Below are positions 54,989 through 63,874 of a stretch of 64,000 nt of DNA, piece by piece; position 1 is the stretch's first letter; each line of letters begins with the position of its first letter. The stretch lies in contig NZ_JAHUWH010000012.1 of NCBI RefSeq assembly GCF_019219095.1, positions 110,441 to 174,440 of the forward strand, in the 5' to 3' direction. A program made the position numbers and the translations under genes. The DNA is from Acidovorax sp. sic0104. Its GTDB lineage: Bacteria > Pseudomonadota > Gammaproteobacteria > Burkholderiales > Burkholderiaceae_C. Under the pieces are notes generated by a model. That model saw only the letters and a program-made list of their open reading frames with translations. It did no database searches and was not told the DNA's origin.

Positions 54989-56104
54989 ATGCCCTCCTTC
55001 CGCCCCGAACCCCCTTACACCCACGGCCAGGCCGAGCGCACCGCAGTGCTGCTGTGCAACCTGGGCACGCCCGACGCAGCCACCGCCCCCGCCGTGCGCC
55101 GCTACCTCGCGCAGTTTCTGGGCGACCACCGCGTGGTGGAGATCCCCAAGCTGGCGTGGTGGCCCATCCTGCACGGCATCATCCTGCGCACCCGCCCTGC
55201 CAAGTCGGCCGCCAAGTACGCCAGCATCTGGACGGCCGAAGGCTCGCCCCTGGCGGTGTGGACGGGCAGGCAGGCCAACCTGCTGCGTGGCTGGCTGGGC
55301 GAGGCCGGGCACGCGGTGCTGGTGCGCCACGCCATGCGCTACGGCAACCCCTCCATCGACAGCCAGCTCGACGCGCTCAAGGCCGAGGGCGCCACGCGCA
55401 TCCTGATCCTGCCGCTGTACCCGCAGTACTCCGGCACCACCACGGCCAGCCTGTTCGACGCGGTGTACGCCTGGGCCGCACGCACCCGCCACGTGCCCGA
55501 GCTGCGCTTCGTGAACCGCTACCACGACGCCCCCGGCTACATCGACGCGCTGGCCCGCACCATCGAAACCCACTGGAAGCACAACGGCCAGCCCGACCAG
55601 CTGGTGATGAGCTTTCATGGCGTGCCCGAGCGCACGCTGCACCTGGGCGACCCCTACCACTGCGAGGCGCGCAAGACCGGCCGCCTGCTGGCCGAGCGCC
55701 TGGGCCTGCGCGAAGAGCGCTACCGCATCACCTTCCAGTCGCGCTTTGGCAAGGCCAAGTGGCTGGAGCCCTATACCCAGCCCACCATCGAGGCGCTGGG
55801 CAAGGCCGGCACGCGGCGTGTGGACGTGGTGTGCCCGGGCTTCACCAGCGACTGCCTGGAGACACTCGAAGAAATCAACATGGAAGTGCGCGAGGCTTTC
55901 CTGCACGCGGGCGGCCAGGAGTTTCACTACATCCCGTGCCTGAACGACAACAACCACTGGATCACCGCCCTGTCGCGCATCGCCCAGCAGCACCTGGCCG
56001 GTTGGCCCACCGAGATGCCCGGCGCCGCAGCCCTGGCCGACGCCAAAAGCCGTGCGCTGGCCGGTGGCGCCCCTGCGGGCCAATGCCCGGTGGCGCGCGG
56101 CTGA
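54989..56104 (+). CDS. hemH: Ferrochelatase
   Basis: 371 residues from ATG 54989 (54 bp shorter than the longest frame). Motifs: AVLLCNLGTPDAATAPAVRRYL, LPLYPQYSGTTT, SFHGVPERTLHLGDPYHC with the active His, and VVCPGFTSDCLETLEEI. Inserts Fe(II) into protoporphyrin IX in the last step of heme synthesis. Monocistronic and divergent from the kgu operon. Confidence 0.95.
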   Translation: MPSFRPEPPYTHGQAERTAVLLCNLGTPDAATAPAVRRYLAQFLGDHRVVEIPKLAWWPILHGIILRTRPAKSAAKYASIWTAEGSPLAVWTGRQANLLRGWLGEAGHAVLVRHAMRYGNPSIDSQLDALKAEGATRILILPLYPQYSGTTTASLFDAVYAWAARTRHVPELRFVNRYHDAPGYIDALARTIETHWKHNGQPDQLVMSFHGVPERTLHLGDPYHCEARKTGRLLAERLGLREERYRITFQSRFGKAKWLEPYTQPTIEALGKAGTRRVDVVCPGFTSDCLETLEEINMEVREAFLHAGGQEFHYIPCLNDNNHWITALSRIAQQHLAGWPTEMPGAAALADAKSRALAGGAPAGQCPVARG

Positions 56105-56162
56105 GCCGCCTGCCCACACCCCACCCCAACCCGCCCCGGTTTGAACATCACCCGTTCAGATC

Positions 56163-56226
56163 ACTATTATTTTGATAGCTGCTACCGCACTACCATCCAG
56201 CGGTAGGCAGCGATTTTGCTGAAAAT
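56163..56226 (+). repeat. Dispersed repeat family A, copy 5
   Basis: ATTATTTTGATAGCTGCTAC, CGC core with GCGGTAGG and CGATTTTGCTGAAAAT. Plus orientation, just after hemH. Confidence 0.7.
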
Positions 56227-56251
56227 TTACGTGCCCCAGATGCACCCCCCT

Positions 56252-56348
56252 CCGTTCGGGCTGAGGCCGTCGAAGCCAGGGCATGCCCCCAGCGTGCAAG
56301 GCTTCCACAAGCCTGTCGTGAGCCTGTCGAAGCGCTCGGCCCGAACGG
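56252..56348. repeat. Dispersed palindromic repeat family B, copy 3
   Basis: Left arm CCGTTCGGGCTGAGGCCGTC (56252 on), right arm ending AGCGCTCGGCCCGAACGG (to 56348), about 50 nt apart, with an extra internal GTCGTGAGCCTGTCGAAGC. It precedes the LonB-like gene. Confidence 0.75.
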
Positions 56349-56450
56349 GTGGGGACGTGAAGTCTGAGGTAAGTCGCCCACCGGGTGATTTGACTTCATC
56401 ACCCCAAGCAGGCACCGTGTGACGCACCCGCCTGCCCCCCGCCAGCCCCC

Positions 56451-58976
56451 ATGCCTGCTTTGCCCCTTGCTCCCCACCAGCTGCGGCTGACCATCGACCC
56501 CGCCACCCTCGGCTTTGCCAGCACCGCCGAGCTTGCGGGCCTGCCCCTGCCCTGGATCGGACAGGAACGCGCCCACGCCGCCGCGCAGTTCGGGCTGAAC
56601 ATGCTGCAGCCCGACTACCACCTGTTCGTGCTGGGCGAAGTCGGAAGCGGCCGCACATCGCTGTTGCGGCAGGCCATGCAGACGGCCGCCGCCGCACGGC
56701 CCGTGCCGCCCGACCTGTGCTACCTGCACAACTTCGACCAGCCCGACCGCCCCCGCGCCCTGCGCCTGCCGCCCGGCCAGGGCCGCGTGCTGCGCCAACG
56801 CATGGCCGACATGGGCAAGAACCTGCAGGCCGACATCCCGCGCCGCCTGGCCAGCCCCGACTTCAAGGCCGACGCCGAACGCATCGAGCAGGCCTGGCAA
56901 GAGCAGGAGCGCAGCGCGTTCGCCACGCTCGACGCCTTTGCCGAGGCCCGCCAGATGCGCCTGTCGCGCGAGAACGGGCACATGGTGTTCACCCTCATCG
57001 GCCCCGGCGGGTCGCCGCTGTCCGAAGCCGACGCCCGCGCCCTGCCCCTCGAGCGCCGTGCCGAGATCGATACCGCCGAATTCGCCTTGCGCGCCGAGAT
57101 CACCCGATTCATCGAAACCACCCGCCCGCTGGAGCGCGCCCGCGACGAAGCACTGGCCAGGCTGCGCCGCCAGACGGTCAAGCCCCTGGTGGAGCACGCG
57201 CTGCACGACATCCGCCAGGGCCTGGGTGAGCAGGTCAAGGATGCCGTCAAGCTGGGCCTCTGGCTCGATCAGGTTGAACACGCCGTGCTGCAGAACATCG
57301 ACCTTTTCGAGGGCATCGATGACGAACAGGACGGTGACGACGATGATGCCGCGCAGGACCGCAACGACGCGCTGGACGAACTGCTGGCCCGCTGCAGCGT
57401 GAACCTGGTGGTGGACCACCACGGCCAGACCACCGCCCCCGTGCTGGTCGAAGACCACCCCACCCTGCGCACCCTGTTCGGCAGCATCGAGCACGGCAGC
57501 GAGTCCGACACCATGCAGGCCGACCACGCCGCCATCCACGCGGGCAGCCTGCTCAAGGCCCACGGCGGCTTCATCCTGCTGCACCTGTACGACCTGGCCG
57601 CCGAAGAAGGCCTGTGGGCGCGCCTGCGCCGCTTTCTGCGCTGCGGCCGGCTGCAGATCGACGAGGGCAGCCCCGGCGCCCACGCGGTCGGCGGCGGTGG
57701 CGGCGGTGCTGCCGCAGCCCTGCAGCCCGAGCCCGTGGATGTGGACGTCAAGATCGTGCTCATCGGGTCGGTGGACGAGTACTACGCCATGCAGGAGTCC
57801 GACCCCGACGCCGCACGCCGCTTCCGCGCCAAAGTGGACTTTGCCGAGCGCTTTGCCGCCACGCCTGCCACACGCCAGGCCACAGCGATCTTCGTGGCCC
57901 ACAGCTGCCAGCGGCGCGGCCTGCCCCACTTTGCAGCCGGCGCCGTGGCCCTGCTGCTGGAACAGACCCACCGCGACGCCGACGACCAGCGCCGCCAGAG
58001 CGCGCTGTTCGCCCACACCGAGGCACTGCTCATCGAAAGCGCCGCCCTGTGCCGCGCCCGCGGCGGCGCGCTGGTGGAGGCGCCAGACGTCGCGGCCGCA
58101 CTGGCCGCCCAGCGCCTGCGCCACAACTACCCCGAAGAGCAGCTGCACGAATCCATCACCGAAGGCGAGCGCCTGATCACCCTGCGCGGCGCCGTCACCG
58201 GCCAGATCAACGCCATGACGCAGATCGACCTGGGCGACTACCGGTTCGGCTTTCCGGTGCGCATCACTGCGCGCACCTTTGCCGGGCAAGAGGGCCTGCT
58301 CAACATCGAGCGCGAGGTCGACATGTCGGGCCCCATCCACGACAAGGGCGTGCTCATCCTGCACAGCTACCTGACCGCGTTGTTCAGCCACGTGGCGCCG
58401 CTGGCGCTCAATGCCTCCATCGTGTTCGAGCAGGAATACAGCGGCGTGGAGGGCGACTCCGCATCGTGCGCCGAGCTGTACGCCCTGCTGTCCAGCCTGT
58501 CGGGCCTGCCCCTGCACCAGGGCATTGCCGTGACCGGCGCGCTGAACCAGCACGGCGAGGTGCTGCCCGTGGGCGGCATCAACGAGAAGATCGAAGGCTG
58601 GTTCCAGGTCTGCGCAACCGCCGGCCTGGACGGCACCCAGGGCGTGCTGATCCCGGCACGCAACCAGCACCATCTGATGCTGGAGCGGACAGTGCTCAAC
58701 GCGGTGGAGCGCGGTCTGTTCCGCGTGTACACCATGGGGCATGTGAGCGAGGGCATTGCGTTGCTGACCGGGGAGGCTTCGGGAATGAGCCCGGCAGAGT
58801 TGCTGGAAACCCTGGCGGATGCGAATGGGGGTGCTGACCCGCGTGAGGGCGCTGCGAGTGGGCAGGCGACGGCAGTGGAAGCCACGGTGCTGCAGCGGGC
58901 CGAGCAAACGCTGCGGGCGTATCGAAGGGCTTGCCAGAGTGCGGCATACACCCGGCGTGCAAGGGGCCAGAGATGA
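56451..58976 (+). CDS. LonB/YcbZ-like AAA+ protease
   Basis: 841 residues. N-terminal AAA domain with GEVGSGRTSLL: the Walker A Lys is replaced by Arg, as is usual in the YcbZ group. A large insert follows, including an acidic DDEQDGDDDDAAQ patch. A degenerate AAA core (KAHGGFILLHLYDLAAEEGL and VLIGSVDEYYAM) leads to the S16 protease domain. The catalytic dyad is Ser670 (VEGDSASCAEL) and Lys713 (VGGINEKIEGWF), 43 residues apart. It is predicted to be a Lon-like peptidase with uncertain ATP dependence. The last ~60 residues are a non-conserved Ala/Arg-rich tail. Confidence 0.88.
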   Translation: MPALPLAPHQLRLTIDPATLGFASTAELAGLPLPWIGQERAHAAAQFGLNMLQPDYHLFVLGEVGSGRTSLLRQAMQTAAAARPVPPDLCYLHNFDQPDRPRALRLPPGQGRVLRQRMADMGKNLQADIPRRLASPDFKADAERIEQAWQEQERSAFATLDAFAEARQMRLSRENGHMVFTLIGPGGSPLSEADARALPLERRAEIDTAEFALRAEITRFIETTRPLERARDEALARLRRQTVKPLVEHALHDIRQGLGEQVKDAVKLGLWLDQVEHAVLQNIDLFEGIDDEQDGDDDDAAQDRNDALDELLARCSVNLVVDHHGQTTAPVLVEDHPTLRTLFGSIEHGSESDTMQADHAAIHAGSLLKAHGGFILLHLYDLAAEEGLWARLRRFLRCGRLQIDEGSPGAHAVGGGGGGAAAALQPEPVDVDVKIVLIGSVDEYYAMQESDPDAARRFRAKVDFAERFAATPATRQATAIFVAHSCQRRGLPHFAAGAVALLLEQTHRDADDQRRQSALFAHTEALLIESAALCRARGGALVEAPDVAAALAAQRLRHNYPEEQLHESITEGERLITLRGAVTGQINAMTQIDLGDYRFGFPVRITARTFAGQEGLLNIEREVDMSGPIHDKGVLILHSYLTALFSHVAPLALNASIVFEQEYSGVEGDSASCAELYALLSSLSGLPLHQGIAVTGALNQHGEVLPVGGINEKIEGWFQVCATAGLDGTQGVLIPARNQHHLMLERTVLNAVERGLFRVYTMGHVSEGIALLTGEASGMSPAELLETLADANGGADPREGAASGQATAVEATVLQRAEQTLRAYRRACQSAAYTRRARGQR

Positions 58977-59183
58977 TGAACGAATGCCCGGCGAGGTGGC
59001 CTGGGTACTTGATGTCGAAGCCACTGGCGCCAGAGAACATTCCAACGTTTCTCTGCACCCACCGGTTGGGAAATCTGCTTTCCGCAGCCGGCAGCTCACC
59101 CCGACCTCAGGGCCCAAGAACGTGATCGCCAAGGGCCGGCGTCGCTCGGCCGCACACGCAAGGGCTTCGGCAGGGATTGAGAC

Positions 59184-59615
59184 TCAGATCCACTGATCGT
59201 TTGCCACGGTGCGTGCCCCCGGCGCGCCGTCGCCCGTGTTCACCACGCCCTGCGGTTCAATCAGCAGCATCTTCACTTCGGCATCTGCGGATGGCTGATG
59301 CTCCACACCCCTGGGCACCACCGCCATCTGCCCCGCGCGCAACACGATGACCCGTTCGCCGCCCTCGCCACCGCCTGCGCGGGTCGCGATCTTCAGCTCG
59401 CCTTCCAGCACGACGAATGTCTCGTCGGTGTCGGCATGCACATGCCACGGAAAATCGCCCTTCACCTTCACCACCTTGAACTGGTAGTCGTTCATTTCTG
59501 CGACGACGCGCGGCTGCCAGTGGCCGTCGATGCGGTCGATCTTCCGGACCAGGTCAATGGCCTGGCTTTGACCGCGCCCGGCCGGAGCCGCCGTGGGGTT
59601 GAGGGGCATGAACAT
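59184..59615 (-). CDS. Small cupin-domain protein
   Basis: 143 residues. Single cupin barrel with the metal motif WHVHADTDETFVVLEGELKI and second motif VVPRGVEHQPSA. Resembles the mannose-6-phosphate-isomerase-like cupins of unknown substrate. Same strand as and downstream of the AraC regulator (48 bp), perhaps one unit. Followed by a 207-bp spacer with nothing recognisable. Confidence 0.82.
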   Translation of the reverse strand: MFMPLNPTAAPAGRGQSQAIDLVRKIDRIDGHWQPRVVAEMNDYQFKVVKVKGDFPWHVHADTDETFVVLEGELKIATRAGGGEGGERVIVLRAGQMAVVPRGVEHQPSADAEVKMLLIEPQGVVNTGDGAPGARTVANDQWI

Positions 59616-59662
59616 GGGTCGCTCCTTCGCTGGAAAAAGAAGCCGAATCTACGCAGCGTGGT

Positions 59663-60529
59663 TCACCCTGTATTGAACGTTCGTGGCTCACCCATCCATC
59701 GCTGCGCAACCCGCCCACCGGAGGCCATGCGCAGCCATCGTCCAGGGGTCAGCCCGAAGGTCTTGGTGAAGTGGCGGGTCATGTGGCTCTGGTCGGCAAA
59801 CCCGGCGGTCGCGGCAGCGTCGGCCAGCGACGCACCACCCATCAACATGCGGCGCACCACATCGAGCCGCCTCATCGTCTGGAAGCGATAGGGGCTCGTG
59901 CCGAAGAAGATGCGAAAGTCGCTCGACAGACTCCACCGGTCACGCCCCGTGGCGGCCTCCAGCTCGTCCAGCGCAATGACCTGGGCCTGGTGCGTGTGCA
60001 GATAGTCGTAGGCACGCTGCGCGGCCAGAAAGTCGCCCTTGGGCAGCCGCGCAGGGCCGCCCGCCACGGCTTGCAGTGCATGCGCCAGCTCGGCCACGAC
60101 ATGGCTGAGTTCCAGCGGCTCCGGCACCGTGTCGATGTGCCGCAGCAGGTGGTGGGTGGCCATTGCCAGGCGCGGGTCGGTGGTCACGCCCCCTTCGATG
60201 AACGGCAACGCGCGCCCCTGGAGCACCGCCTGGATGAGCGCGGGCTCCACATAGACCATGCGGTACTGGAAGCCCTCGTCGGTACCGGCCTGACCATCGT
60301 GGACCTCATCGGGGTGCAACACCATCGTGTGGCCCGGCAGGCTGTCGCGCCGGCTGTGGCGGTAGTTGAAGCTTTGGACACCTGCCAGCGTGCTGCCGAT
60401 CGCGTAGGTGTCGTGGCGGTGCATGGCATAGGCCTTGCCGTGAAAGCGCGCCTCGATGCGCTTCATGCCGTCGATGGGCTCGGCGTGCCTGACCCACTCG
60501 AGGGGTGCGGATGCAGGGAGCCGGCTCAT
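59663..60529 (-). CDS. AraC-family transcription regulator
   Basis: 288 residues from ATG 60529. N-terminal cupin-like arm/ligand domain (AMHRHDTYAIGSTLAGVQSF, LHPDEVHDGQAG). C-terminal double HTH (about 185-285), including TGRDRWSLSSDFRIFFGTSPYRFQ and LADAAATAGFADQSHMTRHFTKTFG. Ligand unknown; it may control the downstream cupin gene. Confidence 0.87.
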   Translation of the reverse strand: MSRLPASAPLEWVRHAEPIDGMKRIEARFHGKAYAMHRHDTYAIGSTLAGVQSFNYRHSRRDSLPGHTMVLHPDEVHDGQAGTDEGFQYRMVYVEPALIQAVLQGRALPFIEGGVTTDPRLAMATHHLLRHIDTVPEPLELSHVVAELAHALQAVAGGPARLPKGDFLAAQRAYDYLHTHQAQVIALDELEAATGRDRWSLSSDFRIFFGTSPYRFQTMRRLDVVRRMLMGGASLADAAATAGFADQSHMTRHFTKTFGLTPGRWLRMASGGRVAQRWMGEPRTFNTG

Positions 60530-60872
60530 CACGGCATTGTAGGCAGGGCATGGCAGCAGCGAGATCGACAAAACAACGCGTACCGAGCAGGGTCAAAGAC
60601 GGCACATGCGCACAGTCATGCACGCATGCACAGTCGCCTGTCAAGCTTGAACAGGAAGATGGTTACCGCCACGTCACAGGCCGGTGCACCACCGGTATTC
60701 GACACGGGGCGGCTGCGCGCGATGCACGACGAACCACACCCTGCACAGGCTGCGCGTGCTGCTCAGTCTGGAGCCGCGTGTGGCCGCGTGCGAAGCGTCG
60801 AAGGCCCGGTGGCGCGCTTCATAATCCTGAGCCGCCCCCGCCCGATAGAGATGCCGACCTTTGATGATCATC

Positions 60873-61361
60873 ATGGATAAATTCTTGCTGCAGCAACAGG
60901 TACTGGAACGCCTCGCCGAAGACCTGCTGCAAGCGGAAGAGGCCGTGCGGGCAGCCCATGAAACGGCGACCCACGAAGAAAACATCGCCGAAAACAAATA
61001 CGACACACTGGGCCTGGAAGCCGCCTACCTGGCCACCGGCCAGGCCCGCCGCGCCGAAGCCATCCGCCAGGCAATGGCCCATTGGCGCCAGTTCCGCCCG
61101 CACCCTTACGACGCCAGCAAAGGCATACAGCTGGGTGCACTGGTCTGCCTGGTCGATGCCGACGACCAGCAACAGCAGCAGCTGCTCTTTCTGGGCCCGC
61201 AGGGAGGCAGCATGAAGCTGGCCTGCGGCGGTCACACCGTGCAGGTCGTCAGCAGCGATGCCCCGTTGGGCAGGGCCGTGTTGGGTAAGTGCGAGGGTGA
61301 TGGAGTGTGGGTACAGGTTGCAGGAATCCGGCAGGAGTTTGAGGTGCTGCGGGTTGATTGA
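60873..61361 (+). CDS. GreA/GreB C-terminal-domain protein
   Basis: 162 residues from ATG 60873; the ATG at 60861 is possible. Helical N-terminus with HEENIAENKYDTLGLEAAYLATG typical of GreAB-like accessory proteins, then an FKBP-like Gre C-terminal domain (YDASKGIQLGALVCLVDADD). Gln-rich stretch QQQQQLLF in the middle. Probably binds RNA polymerase's secondary channel; the acidic tip of true Gre factors is not clear. It is the last core-like gene before the island. Confidence 0.75.
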   Translation: MDKFLLQQQVLERLAEDLLQAEEAVRAAHETATHEENIAENKYDTLGLEAAYLATGQARRAEAIRQAMAHWRQFRPHPYDASKGIQLGALVCLVDADDQQQQQLLFLGPQGGSMKLACGGHTVQVVSSDAPLGRAVLGKCEGDGVWVQVAGIRQEFEVLRVD

Positions 61362-61702
61362 GTGGACGGCACGTTCGCGCCTAGTTCTTCAGCTACGACC
61401 TACCTGGTTGTGATGGGAGCGTGAATTCAGCCACCTCCCAGAGAAGCAGCAGACCTTGGTCGGACTGAAGCGCGCGAACTGAAAATCGACCGCGACGATG
61501 ACTGCAATGCAGCGTCTTCCGACCTTCGGTGCTCCGCGCCGTACGCAGCGCTAAACGGAAACAAGCAGTCATTCGACTCGACGACTCTGACCTGCATTAG
61601 TGTCAGACGTTTAAGGTGTACCAACAGCAGGATGCGCGATAGCCGCTGGCTGGCGGAGCCTCCAGTGAACGTGGGGGCGATCGAGTTACCGGGAGTTCAA
61701 CG
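61362..61702. other. Junction spacer at the island boundary
   Basis: 340 bp with no supported gene and lower GC than the preceding DNA. A 65-codon minus-strand frame (61427-61624, containing VVESNDCLFPFSAAYG) has no start context and is likely relic sequence. No tRNA or obvious attachment repeat is visible. Confidence 0.4.
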
Positions 61703-63007
61703 TTACTCGCGCCGCAGGATGTCCGTGGACATGGCGCAGCAGGTCGCAAACAGGGCGTCCAGCACGGTTTTAAGGTTGCGGACGTCGTACGTGCCGGTTG
61801 CGATGGCCTCTACGCTCGCTTCGTAGAAGGCTTTGGCGTAGCTTTCCTTGAAGTCCAGCGATCCTTGATAGATGCCCATTGACTCCTTGAAGTTGGTCCA
61901 CGTTACCCGCGCTTCGGGTCGACCGGCTAGGCGTAGATCCAAATAGCACTCGATGGCCGCGGCCCGACCGTTGATGTCGGTGCGCACAACACCGCTTGGG
62001 CCGCGTGCAGGGAAGTCGCGCAGTTGATCGAGGTCGGGCAGCAGCATCGACCGCATGTTGACTGGGAAGCTGAACCTCTGCAGGCTGCGATACGCATCGG
62101 CGCCCTCGGCGTCGTTGTCGAAGACGAACACCACGCGGTTTTGGACGTCGATCTTGACGAGGCCTTCGGCGAACTTGGCTAGATTGCCGGTACCCGAGAA
62201 GGGGTGCCGCTCCTCGATGTCGATGAACCTGAAGAAGTCCTCGACGTCTGGCCGGAGCAGCGAAAGGCCTCGCTTCAGGATGTGTGTGTCGGACGTCCCC
62301 TCGGTGGCCAGCAAAAAGGTCTGTGCACGGCGGGCGCCGGCGACGAACTCTTCGTTCTTTGCCCAGCCGGCATCCACGAAGTTCCCGTAATCCCAGACAA
62401 CGTCCAGCGTCAGGTTCGCCGGGTTCTCGGCGAGGACGCGCAGCACTGAATAAGGAGATAAGAAGCCGATGAGGCCACCGAAGTGGCTGCGTTCAGAGTA
62501 GCCGTCGACGTCGCGATCCTGGTCACCCTGAGGCAATAAAGCCACGGCGGGATCGGCCGCCAATCGGGCGCGCCATTGCTCAGACCCAGACTCATTATCC
62601 GGCCGGTATTCGTCGTCAAGGTCGGATACCGGATACCTGCGGATGAACTCGACGAACTTCGCGAATTCCAGTCGCTCGGGCCGAGTCGGCGACGGCGTGC
62701 CATCGTCCTCGTCGTACCGCTCCGTGTCCTGCGTCACCTGCATTTCGTACTCGGCCTTGACCGTGGCCAGCGTGTACCCGAGCAGCTCGAGCCGCGGCAA
62801 CATCGAGCCGAGCGAACGGCAAAAGCAAGTCTCGCTTTGCGCAGGATCCTCCTCAGGGTGCTCGTCGTAGTAGCTGTAGTCGATGTCGGGGTGGCGGCGA
62901 CGCTGGCGATCAGATTCCTGAAATAGCATGCCGTGGTCGACGCCGATTTCCCACTTGTTGAAAGTGAGGGTGATGGCACCCACAGTCAACGTGATTGGTG
63001 TCGTCAT
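61703..63007 (-). CDS. HEPN/Toprim-associated, defence-type protein
   Basis: 434 residues. The N-terminal ~200 residues fit the HEPN/Toprim N-terminal domain (ITLTVGAITLTFNKWEIGVD, LLGYTLATVKAEYEM, FVEFIRRYPVSDLDDEY). A Toprim domain follows at about 230-340 with Glu236 (LLATEGTSDTHIL) and the DxD pair Asp297/Asp299 (VVFVFDNDAEGADA). This set of acidic residues binds Mg2+ in topoisomerases, primases and OLD nucleases. Such proteins occur in conflict systems and may cut nucleic acid. It diverges from the ATPase fragment and has codon use unlike the core genes. Stand-alone function untested. Confidence 0.75.
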   Translation of the reverse strand: MTTPITLTVGAITLTFNKWEIGVDHGMLFQESDRQRRRHPDIDYSYYDEHPEEDPAQSETCFCRSLGSMLPRLELLGYTLATVKAEYEMQVTQDTERYDEDDGTPSPTRPERLEFAKFVEFIRRYPVSDLDDEYRPDNESGSEQWRARLAADPAVALLPQGDQDRDVDGYSERSHFGGLIGFLSPYSVLRVLAENPANLTLDVVWDYGNFVDAGWAKNEEFVAGARRAQTFLLATEGTSDTHILKRGLSLLRPDVEDFFRFIDIEERHPFSGTGNLAKFAEGLVKIDVQNRVVFVFDNDAEGADAYRSLQRFSFPVNMRSMLLPDLDQLRDFPARGPSGVVRTDINGRAAAIECYLDLRLAGRPEARVTWTNFKESMGIYQGSLDFKESYAKAFYEASVEAIATGTYDVRNLKTVLDALFATCCAMSTDILRRE

Positions 63008-63512
63008 TGGCGGCTGAGTTTTTGAAGGAGAGATAAAAGCAGACTATCGCAGATTAAGCTTGGGCAGCTGGCCCCCGGCGCCAAGTGACGGTGACCGCGT
63101 TGCCGGCAGCCACGCTGGTGTAGAAGCGAGCGGCGCTCAAAAGCAGGAGTCGGCCGATGACCGCTTCCGTATCGCTCACTCCAGTCGCGCCTGCTGAAGC
63201 GCAGCTGCTGGACGGCACCTTGTGGATGCCCGCGGGTGGAGTCCAATGTGCAGCGGTGCAGTCAGCCGATGGCCCTTCGTCAGTGCACGCTCTCGGCCGC
63301 ACTTCGGGCATTCACATGGTCACAAACTCTATCGGTCGGCCGCTGCTCCAGGGCAGCTGAGCAACAACTTCTCTGACGCCTTTTAACGGCAACGTGACGA
63401 GATGTATCTATGATGGGGAGAAGAGGGCGAAGAGACGTTCCATGCTGTGCATGGGAGAGCATTGATCGGGAGTAGCCCAGTTCATAGATGATGTTCTGGA
63501 GGAACTTGCTCG
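63008..63512. other. Spacer between divergent Toprim and ATPase genes
   Basis: 505 bp. Small frames on both strands (63157-63360 plus, 63054-63311 minus) have no motif or ribosome site. It should hold the promoters for the two divergent genes. The minus-strand stretch near 63120-63160 looks like decayed sequence. Confidence 0.45.
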
Positions 63513-63874
63513 GTGAAGATCAGAAAAATAAAAATCAAGAACTTTCGGGGCGTGAAAGAACTTGACTGGAGCCTTCCCAACGCCGACATCTTCTGCCTGA
63601 TTGGCAAAGGGGATTCTTCTAAGTCCACCATCCTTGAGGCCATCAGGTATGCCTTCTATCCTCAGTGGAACCTGACCCTAAGCGACGCCGATTTCTACCA
63701 ATGCAAGGTAGCCGACTCTATCGTCATAGAAATCACTATTGGCGCCTTGACCGAAGCCTTCTGCGCCTTGGACAAGTACGGTCAGTACCTCCGTGGCTGG
63801 GATTCAGCGGACCTCAAGCTCACTGACGAGCCTGAAGATCACCTGGAGAGTGTCCTGACCGTGCGACTGACGGT
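63513..63874 (+). pseudogene. OLD-like AAA ATPase, truncated by an IS element
   Basis: The first ~120 residues are intact: MKIRKIKIKNFRGVKELDWS is an SMC/RecF/OLD-type N-terminus and FCLIGKGDSSKSTILEAIRY a Walker A with Ser in the usual second Gly position. The reading frame then enters the IS3-type element at 63875 and ends artificially at 63962. Signature motif, Walker B and any Toprim domain are missing. The intact ancestor was probably an OLD-family ATPase/nuclease. The start is GTG or ATG near 63513; the ribosome site is weak. Confidence 0.75.

Noticed and set aside
56190..59132. 980-codon minus-strand frame opposite the LonB-like gene
   Set aside because: The plus-strand frame carries the Ser/Lys dyad and AAA motifs; this one is compositional.
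63157..63360. 67-codon frame between the Toprim and ATPase genes
   Set aside because: No motif, no ribosome site and no coding bias; kept as spacer.
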